Below, piece by piece: positions 26,540 to 35,709 of a stretch of DNA of 64,000 nt (the first letter of the stretch is position 1; each line of letters begins with the position of its first letter). The stretch is from Porphyromonadaceae bacterium UBA7332 (GTDB lineage: Bacteria > Bacteroidota > Bacteroidia > Bacteroidales > UBA7332), in contig DKPO01000012.1 in NCBI GenBank assembly GCA_002471225.1, positions 9,112 through 73,111 on the forward strand, in the 5' to 3' direction. The notes beneath the pieces are model-generated. The model worked only from the letters and a program-made list of their open reading frames with translations. It ran no database searches and was not told where the DNA came from. The position numbers were made by a program, and so were the translations under genes.

Positions 26540-26895
26540 TTTGCAATTTGAATTGCCACAATTGCCACAGACTATATAATCGACTATTTATCAAGCAACT
26601 AAGTATGACAATTGACCTATCTTCAATTGTCACCCAATTGTCACCAATCAACATCAATTGTCACCCGGTCATCTATTGTTTATTCATTCGAAATCCATAC
26701 TCCTATTATTGCGTTTTTCAATTGCCATTTGCAATACCCGCAATAAAACAAAGATAAAAATCTATGGATGAATCATTTACACTATTGCAATTCACCTTGC
26801 AATTGAGTGGCAATTGGATCAATTGCAATATGAATTGCCATTCAATTACCATCATTATTTATCTATCAATCAGCGAATTGCAATATGGCAATTCA
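26540..26895. repeat. CAATTG-rich non-coding tract
   Basis: About 15 AATTG/CAATT words in 350 bp, including CAATTGTCACC at 26624, 26635 and 26655, a variant CAATTGACC at 26609, and GCAATTG/GAATTGCCA variants around 26545-26565, 26719-26735 and 26787-26895. No convincing gene is present; short open frames here show no protein character. Spacing is irregular, so it is not a CRISPR array. Confidence 0.6.
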
Positions 26896-26955
26896 AAACA
26901 CGCAAAAAACAAACTTTGTGAGAGTTTATCTTATAAATCCATTTGCATTTTAAAA

Positions 26956-27426
26956 TTAATCAGCTCTGATTGATAAGTTCGTCTGATTAGTACCTAAACG
27001 TAATCTCAAAATTGGAAAAGGATTGCCTTGATCATCTGTTTCGCTACGTTCGTAAACGGTAAACCCCATACGCTTATAAAAATGATAAGCTCCCGGATTC
27101 TGTTCGTTCACATCCACATAGCTGATATTTTCAGACTTTATGCCATATTGCACCAATGTTTTGCCAATACCTTTGCCAAAAAAATCAGGTGTAACAAAAA
27201 GCATTTCAATCTTATCTCCATCAATCCCCATAAAGGCAGTCGGGAGTGATCCGGTATAATGAACGATCAGTTTGGGTATGAACCGAATACCTTCTTCAAC
27301 AAAAGGTCTGAGATTCGTAATCTGCTCATCAGTCAGGAAATCGTGTGTTGCCTTAACAGACAATTCCCAAAGAGCAACTAATTGCGCCTTTAACTGATCG
27401 GTTCTGTGAGGATTGGTTATGATCAT
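26956..27426 (-). CDS. GNAT-family N-acetyltransferase
   Basis: 156 aa from the ATG at 27426 (MIITNPHRTDQ), 17 bp after the stop of the Nim-like gene; the longer frame would overlap that gene. GNAT core: IEMLFVTPDFFGKGIGKTLVQYGI (acetyl-CoA pyrophosphate loop, GKGIGK) and YVDVNEQNPGAYHFYKRMGFTVYER. It transfers acetyl groups to small molecules or protein N-termini; substrate unknown. Co-transcribed with the upstream flavoprotein gene. Confidence 0.85.
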   Translation of the reverse strand: MIITNPHRTDQLKAQLVALWELSVKATHDFLTDEQITNLRPFVEEGIRFIPKLIVHYTGSLPTAFMGIDGDKIEMLFVTPDFFGKGIGKTLVQYGIKSENISYVDVNEQNPGAYHFYKRMGFTVYERSETDDQGNPFPILRLRLGTNQTNLSIRAD

Positions 27427-27442
27427 CAATCGAATGAATTTC

Positions 27443-27943
27443 TTATTTATGAATCTGTTTCGTTTTACCTGAAATATCTCTGATGTCCAATCGTAGAATT
27501 TCTGTTCGATGAAAAGACTTCTCCGCATATTTCAAACCTACTTCCACATCATTCGGGGAATATTTTCTAAGAATAAGCTCTAATGCCTTCATCTTCTCCT
27601 CAGAAGAGAGCCCTCTTTGTATTTCACCACGCAATATAATACTTTCATAGGCTGTCGTGAATTTCGCAGAAATGACATTAGTCCGTCCTATTATACAAAA
27701 CGACCCTTTCGGATTTGTCGCGATACAATCCAGTTTATGCCCTTCAGGTGCACAGTGAAAATATAAATACTGACCTCCATCCCACACATAATTCAACGGA
27801 ATACCGTAAGCTCCTGACTGATCGTCCGAAGACTCAATCAGGGAGAGAACTCCGTATTCACCGTTTTTTAATAAATCCATTGCTGAAGTTTCATCCAGTA
27901 AACGGTCCTGACGACGCACATTATCATTAGTATATATCACCAT
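27443..27943 (-). CDS. Pyridoxamine 5'-phosphate oxidase-fold flavoprotein (Nim-like)
   Basis: 166 aa, full length for the family. Features: a start with RRQDRLLDETSAMDLLKNGEYGVLSL, then YGIPLNYVWDGGQYLYFHCAPEGHKLDCIATNPKGSFCIIG (FMN-binding split barrel with the CAPEGHK phosphate-binding segment). Members include the NimA group of 5-nitroimidazole reductases, but most are uncharacterised, so resistance should not be assumed. First gene of a two-gene unit with the GNAT. Confidence 0.85.
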   Translation of the reverse strand: MVIYTNDNVRRQDRLLDETSAMDLLKNGEYGVLSLIESSDDQSGAYGIPLNYVWDGGQYLYFHCAPEGHKLDCIATNPKGSFCIIGRTNVISAKFTTAYESIILRGEIQRGLSSEEKMKALELILRKYSPNDVEVGLKYAEKSFHRTEILRLDIRDISGKTKQIHK

Positions 27944-27958
27944 TTGCTTATTACTTTA

Positions 27959-28744
27959 TTATTTATAATATCTGACCCAATCTACATAATATTGCAATGG
28001 AAAAATAGAATCATCGATTCCCCGGGCTCCGCCCCATCCACCGCCTACAGCTAAATTGAGCAACAGGTAGTGAGGTTTATCAAAACGCCAGTATTCAGGC
28101 AAATTTTCATCTTTCTTATAACTTAAAACCAGCTTCTTATCAAAAAAGAAATCCAATCTGTCCTCGTACCATTCCAAAGCATATTCGTGAAATTCAGTAA
28201 ATGCGTCATCGGCTAATAAAGTAGCTGTACGTTTCACTTTATTTCCATCTTTTTTGGTACCCGGCGTGTGAATTGTGAAGTGCATTCTTTTCGGATCGTA
28301 ACCTACATTTTCCATCATGTCAATCTCTCCGCATTCGGGCCAGCCAACCTGTGTACGATCAGTGCCTAAAAGCCAGATAGCAGGCCAGGAGCCTACGCCT
28401 GTCGGGATTTTAGCTCTCACCTCAACTCTCCCTAAGTAAATATCCACATTACCCAAAGTATTAATACTTCCGGATGTATAATTCATTGTATCTTTCTTCT
28501 CTTTACGTGCTTCGATTACCAGACAGCCATCATCCACACGCACATTGCTCAAATTTCTACGGGTATAGTACTGGGCTTCTTTGTTACGGATATATCCTTC
28601 TTCATATCCCCAGAATTCAGGGTTCGGATGGCCTTCGTAATTAAATTCTTCTGCCCAAACGAGTTTATTGATGGTCGGATTATACTGAGCGAGCAGCGTA
28701 ATGGCACTCATAAACAATAGAATAGTTGTAAATACGGTCTTCAT
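27959..28744 (-). CDS. Glycoside hydrolase family 16 (beta-1,3-glucanase-like), secreted
   Basis: 261 aa from the ATG at 28744 (MKTVFTTILLFMSAITLLAQ, a signal peptide). The upstream alternative start falls before the -7 box TATCTTTG (28794-28787). The GH16 catalytic motif is GEIDMMENVG, giving the E-x-D-x-x-E nucleophile/acid pair typical of laminarinases with the extra Met bulge. Substrate-groove residues WPAIWLLG and WYEDRLDFFFD are present. Likely cleaves beta-1,3- or mixed-linkage glucans outside the cytoplasm. No SusCD pair is nearby, so it is not in a clear polysaccharide-utilisation locus. Confidence 0.92.
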   Translation of the reverse strand: MKTVFTTILLFMSAITLLAQYNPTINKLVWAEEFNYEGHPNPEFWGYEEGYIRNKEAQYYTRRNLSNVRVDDGCLVIEARKEKKDTMNYTSGSINTLGNVDIYLGRVEVRAKIPTGVGSWPAIWLLGTDRTQVGWPECGEIDMMENVGYDPKRMHFTIHTPGTKKDGNKVKRTATLLADDAFTEFHEYALEWYEDRLDFFFDKKLVLSYKKDENLPEYWRFDKPHYLLLNLAVGGGWGGARGIDDSIFPLQYYVDWVRYYK

Positions 28745-28951
28745 GTTTTCGTGTTTTTTCAAATTTTGGTTTTTTTCATTGTATCGCAAAGATAAAGAAT
28801 CCTTAGAAATATTTACTACACAATACGGATATTCAAATTTGAAAGCAGTAATAATATAAAATCCTATTTTTTTTTCTGATTTCTATCCTTTTACTGATCG
28901 GACGTCAGGCTTAATAACGCAAAAAATGAGAAATAAAAAGATCCTGAAAAA

Positions 28952-28983
28952 TTTGGCTGATCCGATCAAAGTCTTTTTATTTG
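28952..28983 (+). promoter_or_regulatory. his operon promoter
   Basis: TTTG (28952-28955), 20-bp spacer, TTTATTTG (28976-28983; one mismatch to TANNTTTG). RNA would start near 28990, just before the leader peptide ATG. Confidence 0.55.
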
Positions 28984-29015
28984 CAGAAATCGAATCCGAA
29001 AACAAACAGATTTAT

Positions 29016-29111
29016 ATGGTTTTATCTAATCTACATATGCATCATCATCATCATGCTTCAAAAAACGAGGTAGGATTGCTGATGTGTATACAAAAGGTTA
29101 GGATTAAATAA
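29016..29111 (+). CDS. hisL: his operon leader peptide
   Basis: 31 codons, MVLSNLHMHHHHHASKNEVG..., with His codons at 29034-29036 and 29040-29054 (six of seven consecutive positions, all CAT). A longer in-frame start at 28926 lies upstream of the promoter and is rejected. The stop is 110 bp before hisG. In His-starved cells a ribosome would pause on the His run and leave the antiterminator segment from 29069 uncovered. Confidence 0.85.
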   Translation: MVLSNLHMHHHHHASKNEVGLLMCIQKVRIK

Positions 29112-29187
29112 CAAACTATATTCAAATTCAAACTGTTATATATACATATATAGAAGGCTTACCGAACAAATCGGTAGGCCTTTTTTT
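29069..29187 (+). promoter_or_regulatory. his attenuator: antiterminator and terminator
   Basis: Terminator: AAGGCTTACCGA (29154-29165), loop ACAAA, TCGGTAGGCCTT (29171-29182), T7 (29181-29187), 35 bp before hisG. Antiterminator: GGTAGG (29069-29074), beginning 15 nt after the last leader His codon, can pair with CTTACC (29158-29163) and duplicates the GGTAGG of the terminator 3' arm. The two pairings exclude each other. Confidence 0.8.
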
Positions 29188-29221
29188 ATACCCTAAAACG
29201 ACGATTTAAAAACATACACAT

Positions 29222-30073
29222 ATGATACGAATTGCTATTCAGGCGAAAGGTCGCCTAAACGAACAAAGTAGTCAACTTTTAATTGATGCAGATGTAGAAG
29301 TAAAAAATCCGAAACGTAAGTTATTGGTTTGTGCCGAGAACTTCCCGGCTGAAATTCTCTATCTACGGGATGACGATATCCCGAAAGCGGTAGCTCAGGG
29401 TATTGCAGACATTGGCATTGTCGGAATGAATGAAGTAGCTGAAAAGAATGCCGATGTTCAGGTTCGGAAAGATTTAGGATTCGGACGATGCCGTATCTCT
29501 CTTGCCATTCCTAAAGAACATGTTTACACAGGAGTTTCCTATTTCGAAGGCAAAAAAATCGCAACTTCGTATCCGAACATTCTGAAGAAATTTTTCGATG
29601 AAAAAGGAATCAAAGCTAAAATCATAGAAATAGCCGGATCGGTTGAAATTGCACCGGCTGCAGGGATGGCTGATGGGATCTTCGATATTGTAAGTAGCGG
29701 CGGTACACTTGTTAGCAATGGATTAAAGGAAGTAGAAAGCGTAATGACCTCTTCAGCTGTGCTTATCACCACACCGGGATTGAGTAACGAGAAAGAAGAA
29801 ATCGTCAAACAACTATTGTTCCGCTTTGAAGCCATACTCCGGAGTGTAGGTCAGAAATATGTTTTAATGAATATTCCTAATGCGAAGATTGACGAAGTCA
29901 TATCCGTATTACCTAGTTTAAAGAGTCCTACCCTTTTGCCTTTGGCTCAGGAAGGCTGGAGTTCCCTGCATACGGTAATTTCAGAAGACCAGCTGTGGAA
30001 TATGATCGAAAAACTAAAATCATTGGGAGCAGAAGATATTCTTGTACTTTCTCTTGATAAAATTATCCCTTAA
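29222..30073 (+). CDS. hisG: ATP phosphoribosyltransferase (long form)
   Basis: 283 aa, the long HisG type with a C-terminal ACT-like regulatory domain (about 208-283) that normally binds histidine for feedback inhibition; no HisZ is needed. PRPP/ATP-binding landmarks: DIGIVGMNEVAEK, FGRCRISLAIP, GSVEIAPAAGMADGIFDIVSSGGTL. First step of His synthesis: ATP + PRPP to phosphoribosyl-ATP. First structural gene behind the attenuator. Confidence 0.97.
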   Translation: MIRIAIQAKGRLNEQSSQLLIDADVEVKNPKRKLLVCAENFPAEILYLRDDDIPKAVAQGIADIGIVGMNEVAEKNADVQVRKDLGFGRCRISLAIPKEHVYTGVSYFEGKKIATSYPNILKKFFDEKGIKAKIIEIAGSVEIAPAAGMADGIFDIVSSGGTLVSNGLKEVESVMTSSAVLITTPGLSNEKEEIVKQLLFRFEAILRSVGQKYVLMNIPNAKIDEVISVLPSLKSPTLLPLAQEGWSSLHTVISEDQLWNMIEKLKSLGAEDILVLSLDKIIP

Positions 30074-30093
30074 TCTTTTAAACCTTATTATGT

Positions 30094-31395
30094 ATGAAAC
30101 TATTCATTAATCCACCCAAAATAGAATGGAAAGTACTTACAGAAAGACCCAATGCAGAAGGTAAAGATGAAGTATTAGATTCTGTCAGACGAATTGTGAA
30201 AACAGTCGAAGAGCAAGGTGATATTGCATTGTTTGATTTTGCCCGTCGATTTGACAATGTTCAGCTTGAAGATCTTGAAGTTTCTCTTGATGAAATAGAG
30301 CAATCGGAATATCTGGTTGACGAAGATCTTCAGAAATCGATCTTGAAAGCCTCTGAGAACATCCGTGCTTTCCATGCTGCTCAGTTAATAAAAACCATTG
30401 AGGTAGAGACCATACCGGGCGTAAGATGTTATCAGAAAGCTGTGCCTATTAAAAAAGTAGGTCTTTATATACCGGGTGGAACAGCTCCCCTGTTTTCTAC
30501 GGTATTAATGCTTGCCATCCCTGCACAAATTGCAGGATGTAAAGATATTATCCTGTGTACACCACCGGATCAGGATGGTAAAATCAATCCGGCCATTCTC
30601 TATGCGGCACGTATCTGCGGAGTACATAAAATTTTTAAAGTCGGCGGAGCTCAGGCTATTGCAGCTATGGCTTACGGAACGGAGAGTATTCCGAAAGTAA
30701 ATAAGATTTTCGGTCCGGGAAATTCGTATGTCACACTCGCTAAACAAATCGTTTCGACCAATCAGGTTGCTATAGACATGCCTGCCGGTCCGTCCGAAGT
30801 TTTGATCATGGCAGATGAAACGGCTAATGCTTCATTCATTGCGGCTGACCTGTTATCGCAGGCAGAGCATGGAAATGACAGTCAGACTATCCTTGTAACC
30901 AACTCAAGAAAGCTGGCCGGAGATGTTCTGGCTGAATTAAATAAACAAGTGGAGTTATTACCACGTTGCTGTTATGCAAAGAACTCACTAAGCTTCAGTA
31001 AGGCATTCATCTTTGATTCAGACGATGATATGATCGCATTCTCCAATGATTATGCGCCTGAACATTTAATTATCGCTATGAAGAATACGCATGCCATATC
31101 CGAACAGATTGATTCTGCCGGATCTGTTTTTCTTGGGAACTGGACACCCGAGAGTGCGGGCGATTATGCTTCAGGAACGAATCATACTCTCCCGACAAGT
31201 GGATGGGCACAAGCATTCAGCGGTGTTAATCTGGACAGCTTTATCAAGAAAATCACATTCCAGGAAATTACTCCGGAAGGACTTGCCCAATTAGGACCCA
31301 CAATCGAAATCATGGCTAAAGCCGAAGGTCTGGATGCACACTCCAACGCTGTGACGATAAGGCTCAAAGAGTTGAATAACCAAAAAACAGATTAA
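30094..31395 (+). CDS. hisD: Histidinol dehydrogenase
   Basis: 433 aa. Zinc/substrate residues are visible in LLSQAEHGNDSQ, NDYAPEHLIIA and SGTNHTLPTSGWAQAFSGVNLDSF; also KVGGAQAIAAMAYGT and IDMPAGPSEVL. It oxidises L-histidinol to histidine with 2 NAD+, the last two steps. Lies 20 bp after hisG and 2 bp before hisC. Confidence 0.97.
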   Translation: MKLFINPPKIEWKVLTERPNAEGKDEVLDSVRRIVKTVEEQGDIALFDFARRFDNVQLEDLEVSLDEIEQSEYLVDEDLQKSILKASENIRAFHAAQLIKTIEVETIPGVRCYQKAVPIKKVGLYIPGGTAPLFSTVLMLAIPAQIAGCKDIILCTPPDQDGKINPAILYAARICGVHKIFKVGGAQAIAAMAYGTESIPKVNKIFGPGNSYVTLAKQIVSTNQVAIDMPAGPSEVLIMADETANASFIAADLLSQAEHGNDSQTILVTNSRKLAGDVLAELNKQVELLPRCCYAKNSLSFSKAFIFDSDDDMIAFSNDYAPEHLIIAMKNTHAISEQIDSAGSVFLGNWTPESAGDYASGTNHTLPTSGWAQAFSGVNLDSFIKKITFQEITPEGLAQLGPTIEIMAKAEGLDAHSNAVTIRLKELNNQKTD

Positions 31396-31397
31396 AA

Positions 31398-32447
31398 ATG
31401 AGACCTTTAATTGAGTTAATCCGGAATAATATCCGGAATCTGGCTCCCTATTCGACGGCCAGAGATGAATACAGCGGTGCAATCGGGATCTTTTTAGATG
31501 CAAATGAAAATCCGTACAGTAACGGTGTTAACCGATATCCGGATCCGCATCAATCCGAACTGAAAAATAAAATAGCATCTATAAAACGCGTTCAGCCTTC
31601 TCAATTATTTATCGGGAACGGAAGCGATGAAGCCATAGATATTATCTATCGCGTTTTTTGTAATCCGGGAACGGACAATGTGGTTGCTATTGCTCCGACA
31701 TACGGCATGTACAAAGTTGCGGCCAATATCAATGATATACAATACCGGGAAGTATCCATCAAGCGTGGAGACGTTTTCAGGCTGGAGGCAGACAAACTCC
31801 TTGAAGCAACAGATCAACAAACAAAGGTAATTTTTCTCTGTTCTCCCAACAATCCTTCGGGTAATAACCTGGATCATAACGAAATAAACAAACTACTTCG
31901 TTCTTTTCAGGGTATTGTCGTTATTGACGAGGCATATATTGACTTTTCCACAGCCGGATCCTACTGTAAGAAACTGTCTGAGTATCCAAACCTGATTGTA
32001 TTGCAGACTTTATCCAAAGCCTGGGGTGTGGCGGGAATACGCATGGGACTGGCTTTTGCTTCTGAAGAGATTATACACTTCATGTCTAAAGTCAAATATC
32101 CGTACAATATCAATGTTCTGACACAAGATGCCGCTTTAGAAATTTTAAAGCAGGAAGACGATGTCAGAGAAATGATTAAACTACTTCAGCGCGAACGGGA
32201 TGAGTTAAGCATCCGAATTAATTCATTCCCATTTATAGAGAAAGTATATCCTTCTGACGCAAACTTTTTACTGATCAAATGTTTTAATCCGAAGAAGATC
32301 TATAATTTCTTACTCAAAAAAGGAATCATTGTGAGAGATCGTTCCAATGTACCGGGCTGCGAATCCTGTTTACGGATCAGTATAGGTACACCGGAAGAAA
32401 ACAGCGCTTTGATAAAAGCGTTATTAGCTTACGAACTCTTACTATAA
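31398..32447 (+). CDS. hisC: Histidinol-phosphate aminotransferase
   Basis: 349 aa fold-type I PLP enzyme. The Schiff-base Lys is in TLSKAWGVAGIRMG (Lys about 207); ANENPYSN, CSPNNPSGN and the C-terminal phosphate-binding Arg region CLRISIGTPEEN are present. Transaminates imidazole-acetol phosphate with glutamate. Tightly packed in the operon. Confidence 0.96.
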   Translation: MRPLIELIRNNIRNLAPYSTARDEYSGAIGIFLDANENPYSNGVNRYPDPHQSELKNKIASIKRVQPSQLFIGNGSDEAIDIIYRVFCNPGTDNVVAIAPTYGMYKVAANINDIQYREVSIKRGDVFRLEADKLLEATDQQTKVIFLCSPNNPSGNNLDHNEINKLLRSFQGIVVIDEAYIDFSTAGSYCKKLSEYPNLIVLQTLSKAWGVAGIRMGLAFASEEIIHFMSKVKYPYNINVLTQDAALEILKQEDDVREMIKLLQRERDELSIRINSFPFIEKVYPSDANFLLIKCFNPKKIYNFLLKKGIIVRDRSNVPGCESCLRISIGTPEENSALIKALLAYELLL

Positions 32448-32458
32448 CCCCATAAATT

Positions 32459-33589
32459 ATGAAACGAAAAGTATTATTTATAGATAGAGACGGGACTATT
32501 ATCGAAGAACCACCTGTTGATTTTCAGGTAGATTCTTTTGAGAAATTACGATTTATCCCGGGCGCTATCCTCAATCTGGCTAAACTGAATTTACTGGACT
32601 TTGAGATTGTTATGGTCACCAATCAGGATGGGTTAGGGACTGAATCTTTTCCGGAAAACACCTTCCTGGGACCACATACTAAGATGATTGAAATTCTGGA
32701 TAGTGCAGAAGCCCATTTTGATGCGATATATATTGACAAATCATTTCCGGAAGAAAATCTGCCTACCCGAAAACCGGGAACAGGAATGCTGACGAAATAT
32801 TTCAACGAAGAGAAATACGATTTAGCAAATTCATATGTTATAGGTGATCGGATCACGGATGTGGAATTAGCAAAGAATCTTGGATGTAAAGCGATCTTAT
32901 TCCGGGAACCGGTTGAAGGCAGAGAGCTTGCAGAGACTCATGAGTTATTAAGTTATTGCGCTTTAATCACTCAATCCTGGGATCGTGTCTATGCACATAT
33001 CAGAAACGGAGATCGTACAGCCACTCTTGTCCGACAAACGAAAGAAACGGATATTCAACTATCGATCGATCTGGATGGTGATTTACCAAGCTCGGTTCAT
33101 ACCGGATTACGCTTTTTAGATCATATGTTGGAGCAAATCGTTCACCACGCAGGGATATCTGTTTTACTGGATGTGGACGGAGATCTGGATGTGGACGAAC
33201 ATCACACCATTGAAGATATCGGTATTGTGCTGGGTAAAGCCATTAAGAAAGCGCTGGGTGATAAGAGAGGTATTGAAAGATACGGATTTGCTTTGCCTAT
33301 GGATGAATCACAGGCTCAGGTTCTGATTGACTTCGGAGGAAGGGTTTCATTTGAATGGGAGGCTGATTTCCGAAGAGAGAGAATCGGCGATGTTGCGACT
33401 GAGATGTTTAAACACTTCTTCAAGTCATTTGCTCAGGGAGCAGAATGTAACCTGCACATCAAAGCTTCAGGCGAAAATGAACATCACAAAATCGAAGGGA
33501 TTTTCAAAGCTTTTGCCAGAGCTCTGAAAATGGCAATCAAGAAAGATCCTTTATCCAATTATTTACCATCAAGTAAAGGCTCTATTTAA
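32459..33589 (+). CDS. hisB: Bifunctional histidinol-phosphatase / imidazoleglycerol-phosphate dehydratase
   Basis: 376 aa fusion. The N-terminal HAD phosphatase begins FIDRDGTIIEE (Asp9 and Asp11 catalytic) and contains KPGTGML and VIGDRITDVELA. The C-terminal IGPD domain (from about 184) contains RFLDHMLEQIVHHAG, DEHHTIEDIGIVLG, HFFKSFAQGAECNLHI and HHKIEGIFKAFARAL, the metal-binding His clusters. It performs the dehydration (step 6) and the phosphatase step (step 8), as in enterobacteria and Bacteroidota. Confidence 0.97.
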   Translation: MKRKVLFIDRDGTIIEEPPVDFQVDSFEKLRFIPGAILNLAKLNLLDFEIVMVTNQDGLGTESFPENTFLGPHTKMIEILDSAEAHFDAIYIDKSFPEENLPTRKPGTGMLTKYFNEEKYDLANSYVIGDRITDVELAKNLGCKAILFREPVEGRELAETHELLSYCALITQSWDRVYAHIRNGDRTATLVRQTKETDIQLSIDLDGDLPSSVHTGLRFLDHMLEQIVHHAGISVLLDVDGDLDVDEHHTIEDIGIVLGKAIKKALGDKRGIERYGFALPMDESQAQVLIDFGGRVSFEWEADFRRERIGDVATEMFKHFFKSFAQGAECNLHIKASGENEHHKIEGIFKAFARALKMAIKKDPLSNYLPSSKGSI

Positions 33590-33622
33590 TCCATATCGGG
33601 CAAAAGACATAAATCTATAATT

Positions 33623-34225
33623 ATGAAACAAATAAAAGATATCACTATAATCGATTATGATACGGGTAATCTGGAATCGATCTGCTATGCCCTTGACCGG
33701 ATCGGTGCAACCTATGAATTAACGGCCGATCCTGCTATTATTCAAAATGCACATCGGGTACTGCTTCCGGGTGTCGGCGAAGCATCCACTGCGATGAGCG
33801 ACTTGAAAGGTAAAGGTCTGGATAGTGTGATCAAAAGTCTTACTCAGCCAGTTCTAGGTATCTGTCTGGGTATGCAATTAATGTGTAGCCACAGTGAGGA
33901 AGGCGATAGGGATTGTTTGAATATTTTTCCGAACAAGGTTATCAAATTCCCTCTGATGGAAAAAATAAAAGTTCCTCATGTAGGATGGAATACAATCAGT
34001 GGGTTAAAATCACCTTTACTTATAGATCTGGCTGAAAACAGCTACGTATATTTTACGCATTCCTATTATGTCGAAAAAAATGAACATACGATAGCTACAT
34101 GCAACCATGGCATTGATTTCAGTGCTTGTATTGCATACAATAATTTCTATGGTTGTCAGTTTCACCCCGAAAAAAGCGGAGAGATTGGTGAGACTATACT
34201 CCGGAATTTTATTCAACTCTCTTAA
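33623..34225 (+). CDS. hisH: Imidazole glycerol phosphate synthase, glutaminase subunit
   Basis: 200 aa class I glutamine amidotransferase: oxyanion region LLPGVGE (48-54), nucleophile Cys81 in GICLGMQLM, His181 and Glu183 in GCQFHPEKSGE. It delivers ammonia to HisF. Twelve bp before hisA. Confidence 0.97.
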   Translation: MKQIKDITIIDYDTGNLESICYALDRIGATYELTADPAIIQNAHRVLLPGVGEASTAMSDLKGKGLDSVIKSLTQPVLGICLGMQLMCSHSEEGDRDCLNIFPNKVIKFPLMEKIKVPHVGWNTISGLKSPLLIDLAENSYVYFTHSYYVEKNEHTIATCNHGIDFSACIAYNNFYGCQFHPEKSGEIGETILRNFIQLS

Positions 34226-34237
34226 TTAATAAATGGT

Positions 34238-34948
34238 ATGATCGAAATAATTCCTGCCATCGATATTATCGAAGGTAAATGTGTACGCCTGACTAAAGGA
34301 GACTATGACAGACAGGTCATATATAGAAAGAGTCCGATAGAAATGGCTAAATATTTTGAAGATCTGGGTATTAAACGACTCCACGTCGTTGATTTGGACG
34401 GGGCGAAAAATAAAGCTCCGAAGAATATACAAAGTCTGGAGAAAATATGTAATGCAACGAACTTACAGGTTGAATTCGGAGGCGGTTTAAAAAATGAACA
34501 GGCACTTAAGGATATCTTCAATGCAGGTGCAAAATGGGGTATCATTGGGAGTATTGCCGCTCTGGAACCCGATACATTTATTGAATGGCTGAAAATATAT
34601 CCGGATCGTTTAATATTGGGTGCTGACGTTGATGGCGGGAAAATTGCCGTTAACGGATGGATGGAAAAATCTGAATTAAGTATTGACGAACTAATTCATA
34701 AATTTACGCCATGGGGATTAAAAGAAATTATTTGCACGGAAATTTCAAAAGATGGTATGCTGGAAGGTCCTGATTTTAACCTCTATATACGCCTACAGAA
34801 AGAGTTTCCAAATCAGAAAATTATTGTCAGCGGTGGGGTCAGCTCTAATGCAGATATTCTGAAACTGGAAGAATCCGGACTGCAGGCTGTCATTATAGGC
34901 AAAGCTATTTATGAAAACAAAATTGATCTGGAGACACTTCTATGGTAG
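34238..34948 (+). CDS. hisA: ProFAR isomerase
   Basis: 236 aa TIM barrel with paired phosphate-binding motifs; IIPAIDIIEGKCVRL gives the catalytic Asp (Asp9), VEFGGGLKNEQAL and DGMLEGPD follow. Its stop codon overlaps the hisF start (ATGGTAG, 34942-34948), indicating translational coupling. Confidence 0.95.
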   Translation: MIEIIPAIDIIEGKCVRLTKGDYDRQVIYRKSPIEMAKYFEDLGIKRLHVVDLDGAKNKAPKNIQSLEKICNATNLQVEFGGGLKNEQALKDIFNAGAKWGIIGSIAALEPDTFIEWLKIYPDRLILGADVDGGKIAVNGWMEKSELSIDELIHKFTPWGLKEIICTEISKDGMLEGPDFNLYIRLQKEFPNQKIIVSGGVSSNADILKLEESGLQAVIIGKAIYENKIDLETLLW

Positions 34949-35697
34949 CAAAAAGAATCATTCCTTGTCTGGACATAAAAAACGGACAGACCGTAAAAGG
35001 TATAAATTTTGAGGGACTTACAAACGTAGGCGATCCGATCGAATTGGCTAAAAAATATACCCTTGACGGCGCAGACGAATTGGTATTTTTGGATATTACG
35101 GCAACGTTAGAAGGTCGTAATGCCTTCTACTCCCTGATAAACCGGATTGCGAAAGAAATCAATATCCCCTTTACAGTTGGCGGAGGTATTTCATCTATAG
35201 AAGATGCGGCTGCGATGCTAGATGCCGGTGCGGACAAGATAACCATGAATAGTGGTGCTGTACAAAATCCGGAAATCATCACAGAAATTGCCCGAAAATA
35301 CGGTTCTCAGTTTATCGTCATTGCCATAGATGCTAAACAGGTAGATAATATCTGGCGCGTGACTACGCATAGCGGACAACAAGTAACTGAACGGGAACTT
35401 TATGGATGGGCTGTTGAAGCTCAGGATCGGGGTGCAGGTGAGATATTATTCACCTCTATGGATCACGATGGAACCAAACAAGGATATCCATTAGATGTAT
35501 ATGCCGAACTCAACCGGTTATTACATATTCCGGTTATTGCTTCAGGTGGGGCAGGAAGTATCCAAGATATAGAGGATGTTTTTATTAAAGGAAAAGCAGA
35601 TGCTGCTCTCGCAGCCAGTATCTTTCACTATAACGAAATAACGATTTCTCAATTAAAAGAAGCATTAGCAAATAATAATATAACTGTCAGATTATAA
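34942..35697 (+). CDS. hisF: Imidazole glycerol phosphate synthase, cyclase subunit
   Basis: 251 aa TIM barrel; catalytic Asp11 (IIPCLDIKNGQTVKG) and Asp130 (IAIDAKQ), FTVGGGISS and SGGAGSIQDIEDV phosphate loops. Pairs with HisH to make IGP and AICAR; the latter links to purine synthesis (purM is elsewhere in the window). Overlaps hisA by 7 bp. Confidence 0.97.
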   Translation: MVAKRIIPCLDIKNGQTVKGINFEGLTNVGDPIELAKKYTLDGADELVFLDITATLEGRNAFYSLINRIAKEINIPFTVGGGISSIEDAAAMLDAGADKITMNSGAVQNPEIITEIARKYGSQFIVIAIDAKQVDNIWRVTTHSGQQVTERELYGWAVEAQDRGAGEILFTSMDHDGTKQGYPLDVYAELNRLLHIPVIASGGAGSIQDIEDVFIKGKADAALAASIFHYNEITISQLKEALANNNITVRL

Positions 35698-35709
35698 AAA
35701 TATACGATT

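Noticed and set aside
26540..26895. CRISPR array
   Set aside because: The repeats are 6-12 bp, irregularly spaced and without unique spacers or cas genes.
26548..26973. Two 69-codon frames in the CAATTG-rich tract
   Set aside because: Their residues merely mirror the repeated words (NCH, QL, SP); no start signals or family features.
27443..27943. Nitroimidazole resistance gene (nim)
   Set aside because: The protein has the same fold, but the family is broad and nothing in the sequence shows resistance function.
28926..29015. Longer leader frame (61 codons) upstream of the His-rich leader peptide
   Set aside because: Its start lies upstream of the predicted his promoter, so the RNA would not contain it; the ATG at 29016 fits the transcript.
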